This document shows positions 1 through 8,092 of a stretch of 64,000 nt of DNA, one piece after another. Each line of letters starts with the position of its first letter. The first letter of the stretch is position 1. The notes beneath the pieces were generated by a model. The model worked only from the letters and a program-made list of their open reading frames with translations. It made no database searches and was not told the origin of the DNA. Source of the stretch: Streptomyces nojiriensis. Its GTDB lineage: Bacteria; Actinomycetota; Actinomycetes; Streptomycetales; Streptomycetaceae. The stretch is from contig NZ_CP071139.1 in the NCBI RefSeq assembly GCF_017639205.1, forward strand, positions 6,633,501 through 6,697,500. The letters are read 5' to 3'. The position numbers were made by a program, and so were the translations under genes.

Positions 1-448
1 CTCGAAGTTCACGAACATGCGCTTCGAGCCGGCCGGCATGACGGACGACCCGGACGTGCGGATGGCGCAGTCGATCGTCGACTACATCTTCCGCCGCCTG
101 GCGCTGGACTTCCTGCCCTTCGAGACCCGCTCGGCCCTCGGCATCCACACCGCCGAGGAGCGTCAGCGTCACCTGGACACCGGCTCCTACGAGCCGCTCG
201 AGGACGAGCTGGACACCGAGTCCCTGACGCAGGCGACCCCGCTGGCAGCGGTCCCGTCGGCCCCGAAGCCGGTCGCGGCCGTCTCCGTCCCGGCCCCGAA
301 GACGGCGCACAGCAACGCCGAACTGGTCGAGATGCAGCTCGGTGTCTCCGCCGACGCCCCGCTCTGCTTCTCCTGCGGTACGAAGATGCAGCGCGCCGGC
401 TCCTGCTACATCTGCGAGGGCTGCGGCTCGACGAGCGGTTGCAGCTGA
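1..448 (+). CDS. nrdJ: Vitamin B12-dependent ribonucleotide reductase, C-terminal fragment
   Basis: This is the 3' end of a gene that begins before the window; the frame opens at base 2 and ends at TGA 446-448, leaving about 148 residues. The segment has the class II reductase tail: a conserved block (SIVDYIFRRLALDFLP), then a variable Pro/Ala/Val-rich linker, then a C-terminal cysteine cluster (CFSCGTK ... CYICEGCGSTSGC). In NrdJ this cluster is a zinc-finger-like tail thought to re-reduce the active site. The enzyme makes deoxyribonucleotides using adenosylcobalamin. The catalytic barrel lies outside the window, so activity cannot be judged. It is convergent with the MerR gene, with hairpins between them. 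Family assignment is firm. Confidence 0.93.
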   Translation, partial: SKFTNMRFEPAGMTDDPDVRMAQSIVDYIFRRLALDFLPFETRSALGIHTAEERQRHLDTGSYEPLEDELDTESLTQATPLAAVPSAPKPVAAVSVPAPKTAHSNAELVEMQLGVSADAPLCFSCGTKMQRAGSCYICEGCGSTSGCS

Positions 449-457
449 TCGATCTTG

Positions 458-521
458 ACGCCCTGTAGGGCGTGAGTGAGCTGTTCAGGTGGGGTGTTCG
501 CGGTGACGCGGGCACCCCACC
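458..521. terminator. Hairpins between convergent nrdJ and merR
   Basis: Two inverted repeats fill the convergent gap. ACGCCC/GGGCGT has a 4-nt loop (458-473). GGTGGGGTG/CACCCCACC has a 16-nt loop (488-521). No U-run follows either, which is usual for Streptomyces terminators. Termination is inferred from position and structure. Confidence 0.5.
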
Positions 522-572
522 GGGCGTTTCGGTGGCGCCGCGGTGGCATCGAGTCCACACCCGGTCGAGCGG

Positions 573-926
573 CTACCCGGTGTGTTCGGCTGCCGCAATG
601 GCTTGCCGCAGGGTTCGGCGGGCCTGTGCCAATTCCTCCGCGCGCCGGTCGAGGTGGGCGAGCTGTGTGCGCAGCTTGTCCAGGACTCCCGGGCACGGGC
701 GCAACGAGCCGTCTGCGAGGGCGCAGGGCAGTACCTGCCGGATCAGGCTGGTGGACAGCCCGGCCGCCAGCAGGGCGCGAATCTGACCGACCGTCCGCTC
801 GGCGGCATCGTCGTAGTCGCGGTAGCCGTTGGCCCGACGGGTCGAGGCGAGCAGGCCGACCCGTTCGTAGTACCGGAGCAACCGCTCGCTCGTCCCGGTC
901 CGTTTGGCCAGCTGGCCGATCAGCAT
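573..926 (-). CDS. MerR family transcriptional regulator
   Basis: A 117-residue protein with the MerR winged-helix signature at its N-terminus (MLIGQLAKRTGTSERLLRYYE, with RYYE and GYRDYDD as hallmarks), then a helical dimerisation region (about 80-115). It is short, with no recognisable metal- or drug-binding domain; cysteines at 68 and 78 are the only candidates for effector chemistry. The start is ATG at 926, preceded by GGGGGAA at good spacing; in-frame codons further upstream would run into the operator. It is transcribed away from the amidohydrolase gene, the usual arrangement for a MerR protein controlling its neighbour. The effector is unknown. Confidence 0.85.
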   Translation of the reverse strand: MLIGQLAKRTGTSERLLRYYERVGLLASTRRANGYRDYDDAAERTVGQIRALLAAGLSTSLIRQVLPCALADGSLRPCPGVLDKLRTQLAHLDRRAEELAQARRTLRQAIAAAEHTG

Positions 927-941
927 TGCTTCCCCCGGAGC

Positions 942-962
942 TTGACCTTGCCATCGTGTCAA
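942..962. promoter_or_regulatory. Putative MerR operator, TTGAC-N11-GTCAA dyad
   Basis: An inverted repeat TTGAC/GTCAA with an 11-nt spacer lies between the divergent merR and amidohydrolase genes. Read on the minus strand the right arm gives a perfect -35 TTGACA for merR. MerR regulators typically bind such dyads inside a stretched promoter spacer. Regulation of both genes is inferred. Confidence 0.5.
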
Positions 963-1026
963 CCTTGAACGATGGGACCGGCGGCGGCATTCCGCCACCT
1001 GTACCGGTCCTGACCAGGAGAATCCG

Positions 1027-1812
1027 TTGATCATCGATGCGCACAGCCATGTCCACGATCCCGTGCACCGGCACATCGCCCTGCTGGACGAGGCAGGAGT
1101 GGACCGTGCGGTGCTCTTCAGCACCCGGCCGCATCCCGAGCGGGCCACCGATCTGGCTTCCTTCCGGCGGGAGATGAGTGTGCTGGACGAGACGGTCGGC
1201 GGAGGCGCCGACGGTCCGGCGGGCCATCGGGCCGCGGGGGAGGAACTCGCCGCGGCGTGTGCGGCGTATCCCGATCGCTTCATCGGCTTCGGCAAGGTCC
1301 GACTGGATCAGCCGGCCGAGCGGATCGCGGCGGATGTCGAGCAGGAGGTCGTCGGCCGGGGCTTCCGGGGCATAGGTGAGCTGACCCCGCCGCCGGAGCG
1401 GGCCGGTCTGATCGAACCCGTTCTGCGAGCGGCCTCCGACCACGGTGGATTGCCGGTGGTCGTGCACGGGTTCGCACCGACCACGGCGGGAGATCTGGCC
1501 ACGCTGGCCGGACTCGCGCGCGAGCACCCCACCGTCCCGCTGGTGATCAGCCAACTCGGCGGGCTGAACTGGCTGACCGCCATCGAGCTGGCCCGGGAGA
1601 CCCCGAACCTGTACCTGGAACTGTCGACGGCCGCCGTCGTCTTCGCGGTACGGCTGGCGATCGACGAGGTGCCCGACCGGACGTTCTTCGGCTCGGACGC
1701 GCCGTACGGAGATCCGTTCCTCGCTCGGGCCACCGTCGAACGCGTCACCAGGCCGGGCATGGTGCGCGATCGCGTTCTGGGTGGCACCCTCGCGGAGCTG
1801 CTCGGTCTCTGA
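1027..1812 (+). CDS. Amidohydrolase-family metal-dependent hydrolase (TIM barrel)
   Basis: A 261-residue protein beginning MIIDAHSHVHD, the N-terminal HxH metal motif of the amidohydrolase-2 family (His6, His8). A further metal-ligand-type His sits in VVVHGF (about 150), and FFGSDAPYG near the C-terminus supplies the late-strand Asp. The length fits a single small TIM barrel. The start is TTG at 1027, chosen because AGGAG lies 6 nt upstream and the barrel's first strand begins immediately. Substrate is unknown; relatives hydrolyse or decarboxylate aromatic acids and lactones. It is divergent from the MerR gene, so it may be the regulated target. Confidence 0.8.
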   Translation: MIIDAHSHVHDPVHRHIALLDEAGVDRAVLFSTRPHPERATDLASFRREMSVLDETVGGGADGPAGHRAAGEELAAACAAYPDRFIGFGKVRLDQPAERIAADVEQEVVGRGFRGIGELTPPPERAGLIEPVLRAASDHGGLPVVVHGFAPTTAGDLATLAGLAREHPTVPLVISQLGGLNWLTAIELARETPNLYLELSTAAVVFAVRLAIDEVPDRTFFGSDAPYGDPFLARATVERVTRPGMVRDRVLGGTLAELLGL

Positions 1813-1841
1813 CCGCTGGGACGTGTACCGGAGCGGGCGGG

Positions 1842-2801
1842 TCAGTGGGGGATGCGGCGGGACGGACGGGTGACCAGTTCCTCGCGGAACTCGGCGATCC
1901 GGGAATGGACCTGGCGCATCAGATGGGTGTCCTCGATGCGGTCCAGGTACAGGCAGCGCGCGGCCAGCCCCGGCAGGTCGAAGGCGAAGCACAGGGACAT
2001 CAGCGGGTTCACGAAGAGCTCGCTGCCCCGCGTGCGGCTGGTGAACTGCACGTCGCCGAAGGAACCCCGGACGGCCGCGGCGATCGAGCCGTTCACGATG
2101 CTGGGCATGTCCGGGGTCTGTTCCTGGGCATGGGCCACCGCGTCCAGGAACAGCGCTCCCTCCCTGGTGGCGCGCGGTATGGAGAACGCGCCGAGGTAGG
2201 CGCCCGCGCGCTCCAGCGCCGCGATGTTCTCCAGCACCAGGCCGTGACTGACCCCGTGGTACGCGTCCACACCGAAGCCCACCGACACGACGAGGCGTTC
2301 GGGTACGTCGTCCAGCGCGGCCAGTGCCGCGACGCTGGTCAGGTCCTCCTCGGGCGTGCCGAGGCCCGCTTCGTCGCCCCGCATCAGGATGTCCGTTCCG
2401 CCGTCGACCAGGACGATCGCGTCGATGCGGTGGAGGTCGACCAGCTCGCGGTAGGCGGCGCGCAGCGGCTGCACCCCGGTCTGGGGGAAGGCGTACACGG
2501 TGGCCGGGTAGTCGTGCGCCTCCAGCCACCGGGCCAGGGTCCGCTCGGGGAAGTAGGTCAGGTGGGGCGCGGAGTCGGGGGTGACGGCGGCCAGGTCGGG
2601 GGCCACCCACGCCTCGGAGGGCAGTCCGGCGAGCGCGCTGAAGGAGAGGTTCGCCAGGTGCACCCGTTTGCCCTGGTGCATGAGGGACAGGGCGACGGGG
2701 AGGCCGGCGTAGATGTCGAAGCCGCCGCCCGCACCGGTGACCAGGATGTTTTCGGCGTCGGCGAGGCGGTCGAAAAGCGGGTTGGTGTGCAGGGCCGTCA
2801 T
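1842..2801 (-). CDS. DUF1152 family protein
   Basis: About 319 residues, recognised as the DUF1152 family. A glycine-rich motif near the N-terminus (ILVTGAGGGFDIYAGLP) looks like a nucleotide-binding turn, and a second acidic/glycine stretch reads IVLVDGGTDILMRGDE. No transmembrane segments are seen. Function is uncharacterised. The start is uncertain: ATG 2801 (MTALHTNPLF) is chosen because conserved-looking sequence begins there, but ATG 2810 and GTG 2849 are in frame and none has a convincing ribosome site. It is convergent with the amidohydrolase gene (30-bp gap) and divergent from the N-acetyltransferase gene. Confidence 0.75.
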   Translation of the reverse strand: MTALHTNPLFDRLADAENILVTGAGGGFDIYAGLPVALSLMHQGKRVHLANLSFSALAGLPSEAWVAPDLAAVTPDSAPHLTYFPERTLARWLEAHDYPATVYAFPQTGVQPLRAAYRELVDLHRIDAIVLVDGGTDILMRGDEAGLGTPEEDLTSVAALAALDDVPERLVVSVGFGVDAYHGVSHGLVLENIAALERAGAYLGAFSIPRATREGALFLDAVAHAQEQTPDMPSIVNGSIAAAVRGSFGDVQFTSRTRGSELFVNPLMSLCFAFDLPGLAARCLYLDRIEDTHLMRQVHSRIAEFREELVTRPSRRIPH

Positions 2802-2896
2802 GCTGATCATTGTGCGGGGCGCGTATGACGACGCGCCTGCGGATTCCACGGCGGTGCGTTGGCCGACGGGGCGGGGGAACGGGGAGATGGTCAGTC

Positions 2897-3736
2897 GTGT
2901 GGAGCGGTGACGAGCTGGACCTGGACGCGTATCTGGAGCGGATCGGTTATGAGGGGGACCGGGGGCCCTCCGGGGAACTCCGGCCGGACCTCCGCACGTT
3001 GTACGCAGTGCACCGCGCCCACACCGCCTCCATCACCTTCGAGAGCCTGGACGTCCTGCTCGGCCGCCCCGTCGCGCTGGACCTCAAGTCGATCGAGGAC
3101 AAGCTCGTGCACGGCCGCCGCGGTGGCTACTGCTACGAGCAGAACTCGCTGCTGGCCGCCGCCCTGGAGCGGATCGGCTTCGAGGTCTCCGGGCGCGGTG
3201 CCCGCAACCGCACCCGCGGGGACTCCGTCCTCGCGGTGACGCACGCCGTCCTCGTCGTCACCGTGAAGGGTGAACCGTGGCTGTGCGACGCCGGGTTCGG
3301 GTTCCAGGGCCCTCGCGAGCCGGTGCCGCTGGGACGGCCGGGCTCCGAGGTGCGGCAGGGCGAGTGGACGTACCGCGTCCGCGAGGAGGAGGACGGCGTC
3401 CTCGTGCTGTGCCTGCTGCGCGGCGAGACCTGGCGGGACCTGTACGCCTTCTCCCCGCAGCGCTATCACCCCGTCGACTACGTCGTACTCAACCACTACA
3501 GCTCCAGCCACCCTGCCTCCTCCTTCGTCGGGCGGCTGATCGTCCAGTACCCGGGTGACGGCGTCCGCCAGGCGCTCGTCGGGCGGGAACTCACCCGGCT
3601 GCACCCCGACGGCCGGGCGGAGCAGGAGATCGTCGGCCCGGACGGGCTGCTCGCCGTGCTCGACCAGGAGTTCGAGCTTCGGCTGCCCGAGCGGGACGCG
3701 GAGGAACTGGTGCGGATCCACCGCGCCGAGGACTGA
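2897..3736 (+). CDS. Arylamine N-acetyltransferase (NAT family)
   Basis: A 279-residue protein of typical NAT length. The Cys-His-Asp triad is visible: Cys79 in RGGYCYEQN, His116 in VTHAVLV and Asp131 in LCDAGFG. NATs transfer acetyl groups from acetyl-CoA to arylamines, hydrazines or arylhydroxylamines. Some actinomycete NATs instead close amide bonds in ansamycin biosynthesis, but no polyketide genes are nearby. GTG 2897 was preferred over upstream TTG 2810 because GGGAG lies about 10 nt upstream, the length then matches the family, and the longer version adds an Arg/Gly-rich stretch unlike NATs. Confidence 0.9.
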   Translation: MWSGDELDLDAYLERIGYEGDRGPSGELRPDLRTLYAVHRAHTASITFESLDVLLGRPVALDLKSIEDKLVHGRRGGYCYEQNSLLAAALERIGFEVSGRGARNRTRGDSVLAVTHAVLVVTVKGEPWLCDAGFGFQGPREPVPLGRPGSEVRQGEWTYRVREEEDGVLVLCLLRGETWRDLYAFSPQRYHPVDYVVLNHYSSSHPASSFVGRLIVQYPGDGVRQALVGRELTRLHPDGRAEQEIVGPDGLLAVLDQEFELRLPERDAEELVRIHRAED

Positions 3737-3762
3737 CCGGGGCCGCGCCTGGCCCGTACGAT
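3733..3762 (+). promoter_or_regulatory. Promoter CTGACC-N18-TACGAT, leaderless type
   Basis: A -35-like CTGACC overlaps the stop codon of the N-acetyltransferase gene, and a -10-like TACGAT ends 6 nt before the next GTG start. Transcription would begin at or next to the start codon, giving a leaderless mRNA. No Shine-Dalgarno sequence is present, which agrees. Confidence 0.55.
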
Positions 3763-3768
3763 GGCGCC

Positions 3769-4374
3769 GTGCTGGTCAAGTGGATTCGCTGCACGGTGAC
3801 GGACCGACGCGGGTTCGAGCGCGGGCAGCGAAAATGGGCGGGGCTGCCGGGTGAGCCGGGATTCCGGGGGCAGGGCGGCGGCTGGAGCCGGGGCCGGCAG
3901 GGGGTCGCGCATGTCTTCGCGTTCTGGGAGAGCCGGTCTTTCTACGACTCCTTCATGGCCCGCTCGCACGACCGGCTGGCCGCCTCCCAGAACGGCACCT
4001 ATACCGATCTGCGGGTCACGCTCTTCGACCACCGCTTCGACGTGAAGACCGGCTTCGAGCCCCGCTTCACCGATGCCGACGTCGTACGGGTCGCGCACAC
4101 GCGGGTCCGGGAGGGCCGGGTCGACCACTTCGCCCTCATGCAGGAGAAGGTGTGGAATCCGGCGATGGCGGGCTCACCCGGGATGGTCCGCGGCCTCTTC
4201 GGGGAGGCCCCGGGCCGGGAGTTCCTGGTCCTCTCCATGTGGCACGCCGCCGCCGAGCACGGCAAGTACCGGCAGGAGCGGGTCGAGCGGCTCTCCCTGC
4301 GTGCCCAGATCCAGGCCGATGTCGAGGCCCTCACCGGCGATGTCGTCGACCTCGAACCCTCCTGGACGGTATGA
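3769..4374 (+). CDS. YdbC-like / DUF4937 protein
   Basis: A 201-residue soluble protein beginning (M)LVKWIRCTVTDRRGFERGQRKW, which I recognise as the YdbC/DUF4937 type, a dimeric alpha-beta-barrel fold related to small monooxygenases. Two related halves seem present, each with an aromatic-rich segment (HVFAFWESRSFYDSF near 50-65; FLVLSMWHAAAEHGKY near 165-180), as expected for a duplicated barrel. No catalytic residues can be assigned. GTG 3769 is chosen because the -10-like box ends 6 nt before it. It is followed by the histidine phosphatase gene, which has its own -10-like box, so they need not be an operon. Confidence 0.75.
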   Translation: MLVKWIRCTVTDRRGFERGQRKWAGLPGEPGFRGQGGGWSRGRQGVAHVFAFWESRSFYDSFMARSHDRLAASQNGTYTDLRVTLFDHRFDVKTGFEPRFTDADVVRVAHTRVREGRVDHFALMQEKVWNPAMAGSPGMVRGLFGEAPGREFLVLSMWHAAAEHGKYRQERVERLSLRAQIQADVEALTGDVVDLEPSWTV

Positions 4375-4436
4375 CCGTACGATGACCGCCGGGGGGCGAC
4401 CGGCGTGCCCGGTCGGCGGGCCGCCCGGTGTCGGAA

Positions 4437-4442
4437 TAGGGT
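4437..4442 (+). promoter_or_regulatory. -10 box TAGGGT, 6 nt before start
   Basis: A near-consensus HrdB-type -10 hexamer TAGGGT ends 6 nt before the ATG of the histidine phosphatase gene. No Shine-Dalgarno and no obvious -35 are seen. A leaderless transcript is inferred. Confidence 0.5.
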
Positions 4443-4448
4443 CGTGGA

Positions 4449-5108
4449 ATGGTTCGACCACACCGCATCGTCCTTGTCCGGCACGGGGAATCGGAGGGGA
4501 ACGCCGACGACTCGGTGTACGAGAGGAAGCCCGACCACGCCCTGCGGCTGACCCCTGCCGGGCGCGAGCAGGCGTCGGCGGCGGGCGTCCGGCTGCGCGA
4601 GCTCTTCGGCACCGAGACGATCAGTGCGTACGTCTCCCCGTACCGCCGCACCCTGCAGACCTTCCGGGAGCTCCGGCTGGACCCGACGCGCGTGCGGATG
4701 CGCGAGGAGCCGCGCCTGCGCGAGCAGGACTGGGGGAACTGGCAGGACCAGAACGACGTACGGCTGCAGAAGGCGTACCGGGACGCGTACGGACACTTCT
4801 TCTACCGCTTCGCGCAGGGCGAGTCGGGGGCCGATGTGTACGACAGGGTCGGATCCTTCCTGGAAAGCCTCTACCGCAGCTTCGAGGCCCCCGACCATCC
4901 CGAGAACGTTTTGCTGGTGACGCACGGGCTGACGATGCGGCTGTTCTGCATGCGCTGGTTCCACTGGTCCGTGGCCGAATTCGAGGCCCTGTCCAATCCG
5001 GGCAACGGCGAATTCCGGGTGCTCCTGCTCGGCCCGGACGGCCGGTACCGGCTGGACCGCCCGTTTGAGCGGTGGACCACACACGAGCCTTATGACCTGG
5101 ACGGCTAG
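4449..5108 (+). CDS. Histidine phosphatase family protein (phosphoglycerate mutase-like)
   Basis: A 219-residue protein with the catalytic LVRHGESEGN motif at residues 9-18 (His12 phospho-acceptor), an Arg in SPYRRTLQT and the second catalytic His in LLVTHGLTMR (about 158), the standard branch-1 layout. It could be a cofactor-dependent phosphoglycerate mutase-like enzyme, but this family is mostly small-molecule phosphatases and the substrate cannot be told. No signal peptide, so cytoplasmic. The start is ATG 4449, 6 nt after a TAGGGT box. The ADP-ribosylglycohydrolase gene follows 11 bp downstream. Confidence 0.88.
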   Translation: MVRPHRIVLVRHGESEGNADDSVYERKPDHALRLTPAGREQASAAGVRLRELFGTETISAYVSPYRRTLQTFRELRLDPTRVRMREEPRLREQDWGNWQDQNDVRLQKAYRDAYGHFFYRFAQGESGADVYDRVGSFLESLYRSFEAPDHPENVLLVTHGLTMRLFCMRWFHWSVAEFEALSNPGNGEFRVLLLGPDGRYRLDRPFERWTTHEPYDLDG

Positions 5109-5119
5109 AGTGGCCCGCG

Positions 5120-6037
5120 ATGACGCCTGATTCCACTCCCGAACGGCGCTACGCGCGCGCCATGGCCAGCCTTCGAGGGCTGGCGCTGGGTGACGCCCTG
5201 GGCTCCCAGTACTTCGTTCCCGTGAACTACCCACTGCTCAAGCGGCGCGAGCTGCCCACCGGCGCCCAGGCGTGGCAGTGGACCGACGACACCGAGATGG
5301 CCTGCTCGGTGGTGGCGGTGCTGGCCGAGCACGGGCGGATCGACCAGGACGCGCTCGCGAGTTCCTTCGCCCACCACCACGACTTCGACCGTGGTTACGG
5401 GCCTGCGGTGAACCGGATGCTGCGTCTGGTGCGGGAGGGGCAGGACTGGCGCACGCTGGCCGCCGAACTGTTCAACGGGCAGGGCTCGTGGGGCAACGGC
5501 GCCGCGATGCGCATCGCGCCGCTGGGTGCCTGGTACGCCGACGACCCGGAGCAGGCCACGCACCAGGCGGAGATCTCCGCCTACACCACCCACCAGCACC
5601 GCGAGGCCGTGTGCGGGGCGATGGCCGTCGCCGCGGCGGCGGCACTGGCCGCGGGCGCCGACGGCCCGCCGAAGGCCTCCGACCTGCTGGACGGGGTGAT
5701 CGCACTGGTGCCGCGCAGCGCGGTGGGTGCGGGGCTGCGGCGCGCGCGGGACATGCTCGACTACGGCGACGCGACCACGGTCGCGGCCGTCCTGGGCTGC
5801 GGGCGGCGCACGAGCGCGCACGACACCGTGCCGTTCGCCCTGTGGTCGGCGGCGCGGGCGCTGGACGACTACGAGGGGGCGTTCTGGACCACCGCGCAGG
5901 TGGGCGGGGACGTCGACACGACCTGCGCGATCGTCGGCGGGGTGCTGGGGGCGCGCGGGGACGCCGTGCTGCCGGCGGCATGGCTGGCGCGTACCGAGGC
6001 ACTGCCGGCCTGGCTGCCGGAGGTCGCCGCGGGCTGA
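5120..6037 (+). CDS. ADP-ribosylglycohydrolase family protein
   Basis: A 305-residue all-helical ADP-ribosylglycohydrolase (DraG/ARH type). Metal ligands appear in both expected places: TDDTEM (Thr55-Glu59) and GGDVDTTCAIVGG (Asp264, Asp266, Thr267). The N-terminal ASLRGLALGDALGS is also a family hallmark. These enzymes remove ADP-ribose from proteins, DNA or small molecules with a Mg or Mn pair; here the substrate is unknown. A TAGAGT box (5106-5111) ends 8 nt before the ATG, so a separate short-leader or leaderless promoter is possible despite the 11-bp gap from the phosphatase gene. Confidence 0.9.
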   Translation: MTPDSTPERRYARAMASLRGLALGDALGSQYFVPVNYPLLKRRELPTGAQAWQWTDDTEMACSVVAVLAEHGRIDQDALASSFAHHHDFDRGYGPAVNRMLRLVREGQDWRTLAAELFNGQGSWGNGAAMRIAPLGAWYADDPEQATHQAEISAYTTHQHREAVCGAMAVAAAAALAAGADGPPKASDLLDGVIALVPRSAVGAGLRRARDMLDYGDATTVAAVLGCGRRTSAHDTVPFALWSAARALDDYEGAFWTTAQVGGDVDTTCAIVGGVLGARGDAVLPAAWLARTEALPAWLPEVAAG

Positions 6038-6307
6038 CGCCCGTGGATCGATCCGGCGGGAGCCGGGGAGTTGGCGCGATGCGGTACGTCAGGCGTGTGC
6101 GGAGCGTTCGCTGCGTCCGGCGCCTCGGGCGCGGCGTGACCAGCAGCTTCGGTGAGTCCGGCGCCCGGTGAAATATCCCACTCCGATTGTCACGGTCCTG
6201 CCACAGCACTCTTTTGATCCTGTTCAAAACTGCATCGCACCGGCCTACCCTGTCCGCATCGCCGCCCCGACCTGAACTCCGGGGCGGCCGACAGGGGAGG
6301 GAACCCG

Positions 6308-7999
6308 ATGTCAGAGAACACCGGCGGGGCGGACGAAGCCCGGACCGACGACGTGGTCAACGCAGAGGCCACGGCGGGGGATTCGCCAGCGCCGCCCGGT
6401 CCGGCCGGCGGCAGACACACCGGCACGTCCGGCCCGCCGCCGGGGCCGTGGGCCGGCGCGGCGCAGGCCGGCACGGCGCCCGCGACCCCCTGGCAGGTGC
6501 AGCGCTCGACCGCGCCCTCCTGGGCCACCCTGGTGCGGCCCGCCGAGGCCGCCCCCATCCGGACCGCGACCCTCGTTGCCGTCCTCGCCTCCGGTCTCGC
6601 CACCGCCCTGCTGCTCGGCGACGGCATGGGACCCGGCCTGCTGCTCGCGGTGGTGCCCGCCGTCATCGCGGCGTACGTCGCCGCCCGCGCGGCCCGCCGC
6701 AGCGCCCGCCCCTGGACCGTCGCCTGGGTGATCGGCTGTCTCGCCCTGCTCGCCGTACCGGCTCTGCGCGACTCCGCCTGGCCGGCCACGCTGGCGATCC
6801 TGTCCGCCGTCCTGCTGGGCGCGCTCGCCCTGCACGGCAGCCGTACCTGGCCGGGCGTCCTGCTCAGCCCCCTCGGCTTCTTCGACGCCGCCGTGTCCGG
6901 GATCGGCTGGCTGGTGACCGGGCTGCGCTCGCGCGGCGGGGTCAGCAAGGACCGCTGGCTGCCCGTCGCCAAGGCGACCGTTGTGGCCGTCGCACTGCTG
7001 CTGCTCTTCGGCGCGCTGTTCGCCTCCGCCGACGCGGCCTTCGCCGATCTGCTGGGCGACCTGCTGCCCGACGTGTCGGTCGAGGACGGGCCCATCCGGT
7101 TCATGCTCTTCCTCCTCGGCGCCGTCCTCGCGCTCGCCGCGGCCCGTACCGCCGCGGCCCCGCTGCGCTGGGACCAGATCAAGGTGGCTCCGGGCAAGCC
7201 GCGCTCCCGCGTCGAATGGGCCCTTCCGCTCATCCTGCTCAACCTGCTCTTCGCGGGCTTCATCGCGGTCCAGCTGGCCGTCCTGTTCGGCGGCTACGAC
7301 AAGGTCCTGCGGAGCACCGGCCTCACCTACGCCGAGTACGCCCGCCAGGGCTTCTGGCAGCTGCTGTGGGCCACCCTGCTCACCCTCGCCGTGATCGCGC
7401 TCGCCCTGCGCTGGGCCCCGCGCTCCGGAGCGGGCGACCGCCGCTTCGTCCGCATCGTCCTCGGGGTGCTGTGCGCGCTGACGCTGGTCGTCGTGGCCGC
7501 CGCGCTGCGCCGGATGGACCTCTACGTGGAGGCGTACGGGCTGACCAGGCTGCGCGTGTCGGTGGCCGCGATGGAGCTGTGGCTCGGGCTGGTCATCGTA
7601 CTGATCATGGCGGCCGGGCTGTTCGGCGGCCGCTGGCTGGCGCGCGCGTTCGCGGGCAGCGCGGCTGCGGCCGTCCTGGCCTTCGGGCTGCTCTCCCCGG
7701 ACGGGATGGTCGCCGAGCGGAACGTGGCCCGCTTCGAGGCGGACGCGAAGATCGACCTCTCCTACTTCCAGTCCCTGTCGGCGGATGCCGTTCCCGCCCT
7801 CGACCGGCTGCCCGAGCCGCAGCGGTCCTGCGCCCTGCGCGGGATCAACGACGAGATGGCCAAGGCCGGGGACGTCCCCTGGTACGCGATGAGCCTGGGT
7901 GAGTACCAGGCCCGGCAGATCCTGCGCGAGCGTCCGGTGACCGTCTCGTACGAGGTCTGCTCGCGCCTGGGTGCCTTCGGCAGCCGCGTCGAGTACTAG
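6308..7999 (+). CDS. Polytopic membrane protein, DUF4153/DUF4173 family
   Basis: A 563-residue integral membrane protein. Residues 1-75 are a low-complexity hydrophilic Gly/Pro/Ala-rich tail. Then come about a dozen hydrophobic segments (for example AATLVAVLASGLATALLL, VVALLLLFGALFASAD, and a late VIVLIMAAGLFGGRWLA). The final 110 residues are a soluble, probably extracytoplasmic tail (YFQSLSADAVPALDRLP). I recognise the DUF4153/DUF4173 type, function unknown. AGGGGAGGGAA immediately precedes the ATG. The 270-bp upstream gap is untranslated and contains a TTCAAA/TACCCT pair at plausible spacing near 6222-6251, too weak to call. Confidence 0.8.
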   Translation: MSENTGGADEARTDDVVNAEATAGDSPAPPGPAGGRHTGTSGPPPGPWAGAAQAGTAPATPWQVQRSTAPSWATLVRPAEAAPIRTATLVAVLASGLATALLLGDGMGPGLLLAVVPAVIAAYVAARAARRSARPWTVAWVIGCLALLAVPALRDSAWPATLAILSAVLLGALALHGSRTWPGVLLSPLGFFDAAVSGIGWLVTGLRSRGGVSKDRWLPVAKATVVAVALLLLFGALFASADAAFADLLGDLLPDVSVEDGPIRFMLFLLGAVLALAAARTAAAPLRWDQIKVAPGKPRSRVEWALPLILLNLLFAGFIAVQLAVLFGGYDKVLRSTGLTYAEYARQGFWQLLWATLLTLAVIALALRWAPRSGAGDRRFVRIVLGVLCALTLVVVAAALRRMDLYVEAYGLTRLRVSVAAMELWLGLVIVLIMAAGLFGGRWLARAFAGSAAAAVLAFGLLSPDGMVAERNVARFEADAKIDLSYFQSLSADAVPALDRLPEPQRSCALRGINDEMAKAGDVPWYAMSLGEYQARQILRERPVTVSYEVCSRLGAFGSRVEY

Positions 8000-8033
8000 A
8001 CGCCCTGCGGGAGGTTCCGTGGAGGGTGTGTAC

Positions 8034-8071
8034 GGGGCCGGGCGCGGGGAACGATCCCCGCGCCCGGCCCC
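8034..8071. terminator. Strong bidirectional terminator
   Basis: A perfect 16-bp stem (GGGGCCGGGCGCGGGG with its complement) and a 6-nt loop AACGAT sit between two convergent genes. There is no U-run, but stems of this strength commonly end transcription in Streptomyces. Confidence 0.75.
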
Positions 8072-8092
8072 GGCCCGTACGGAAGACCTCGT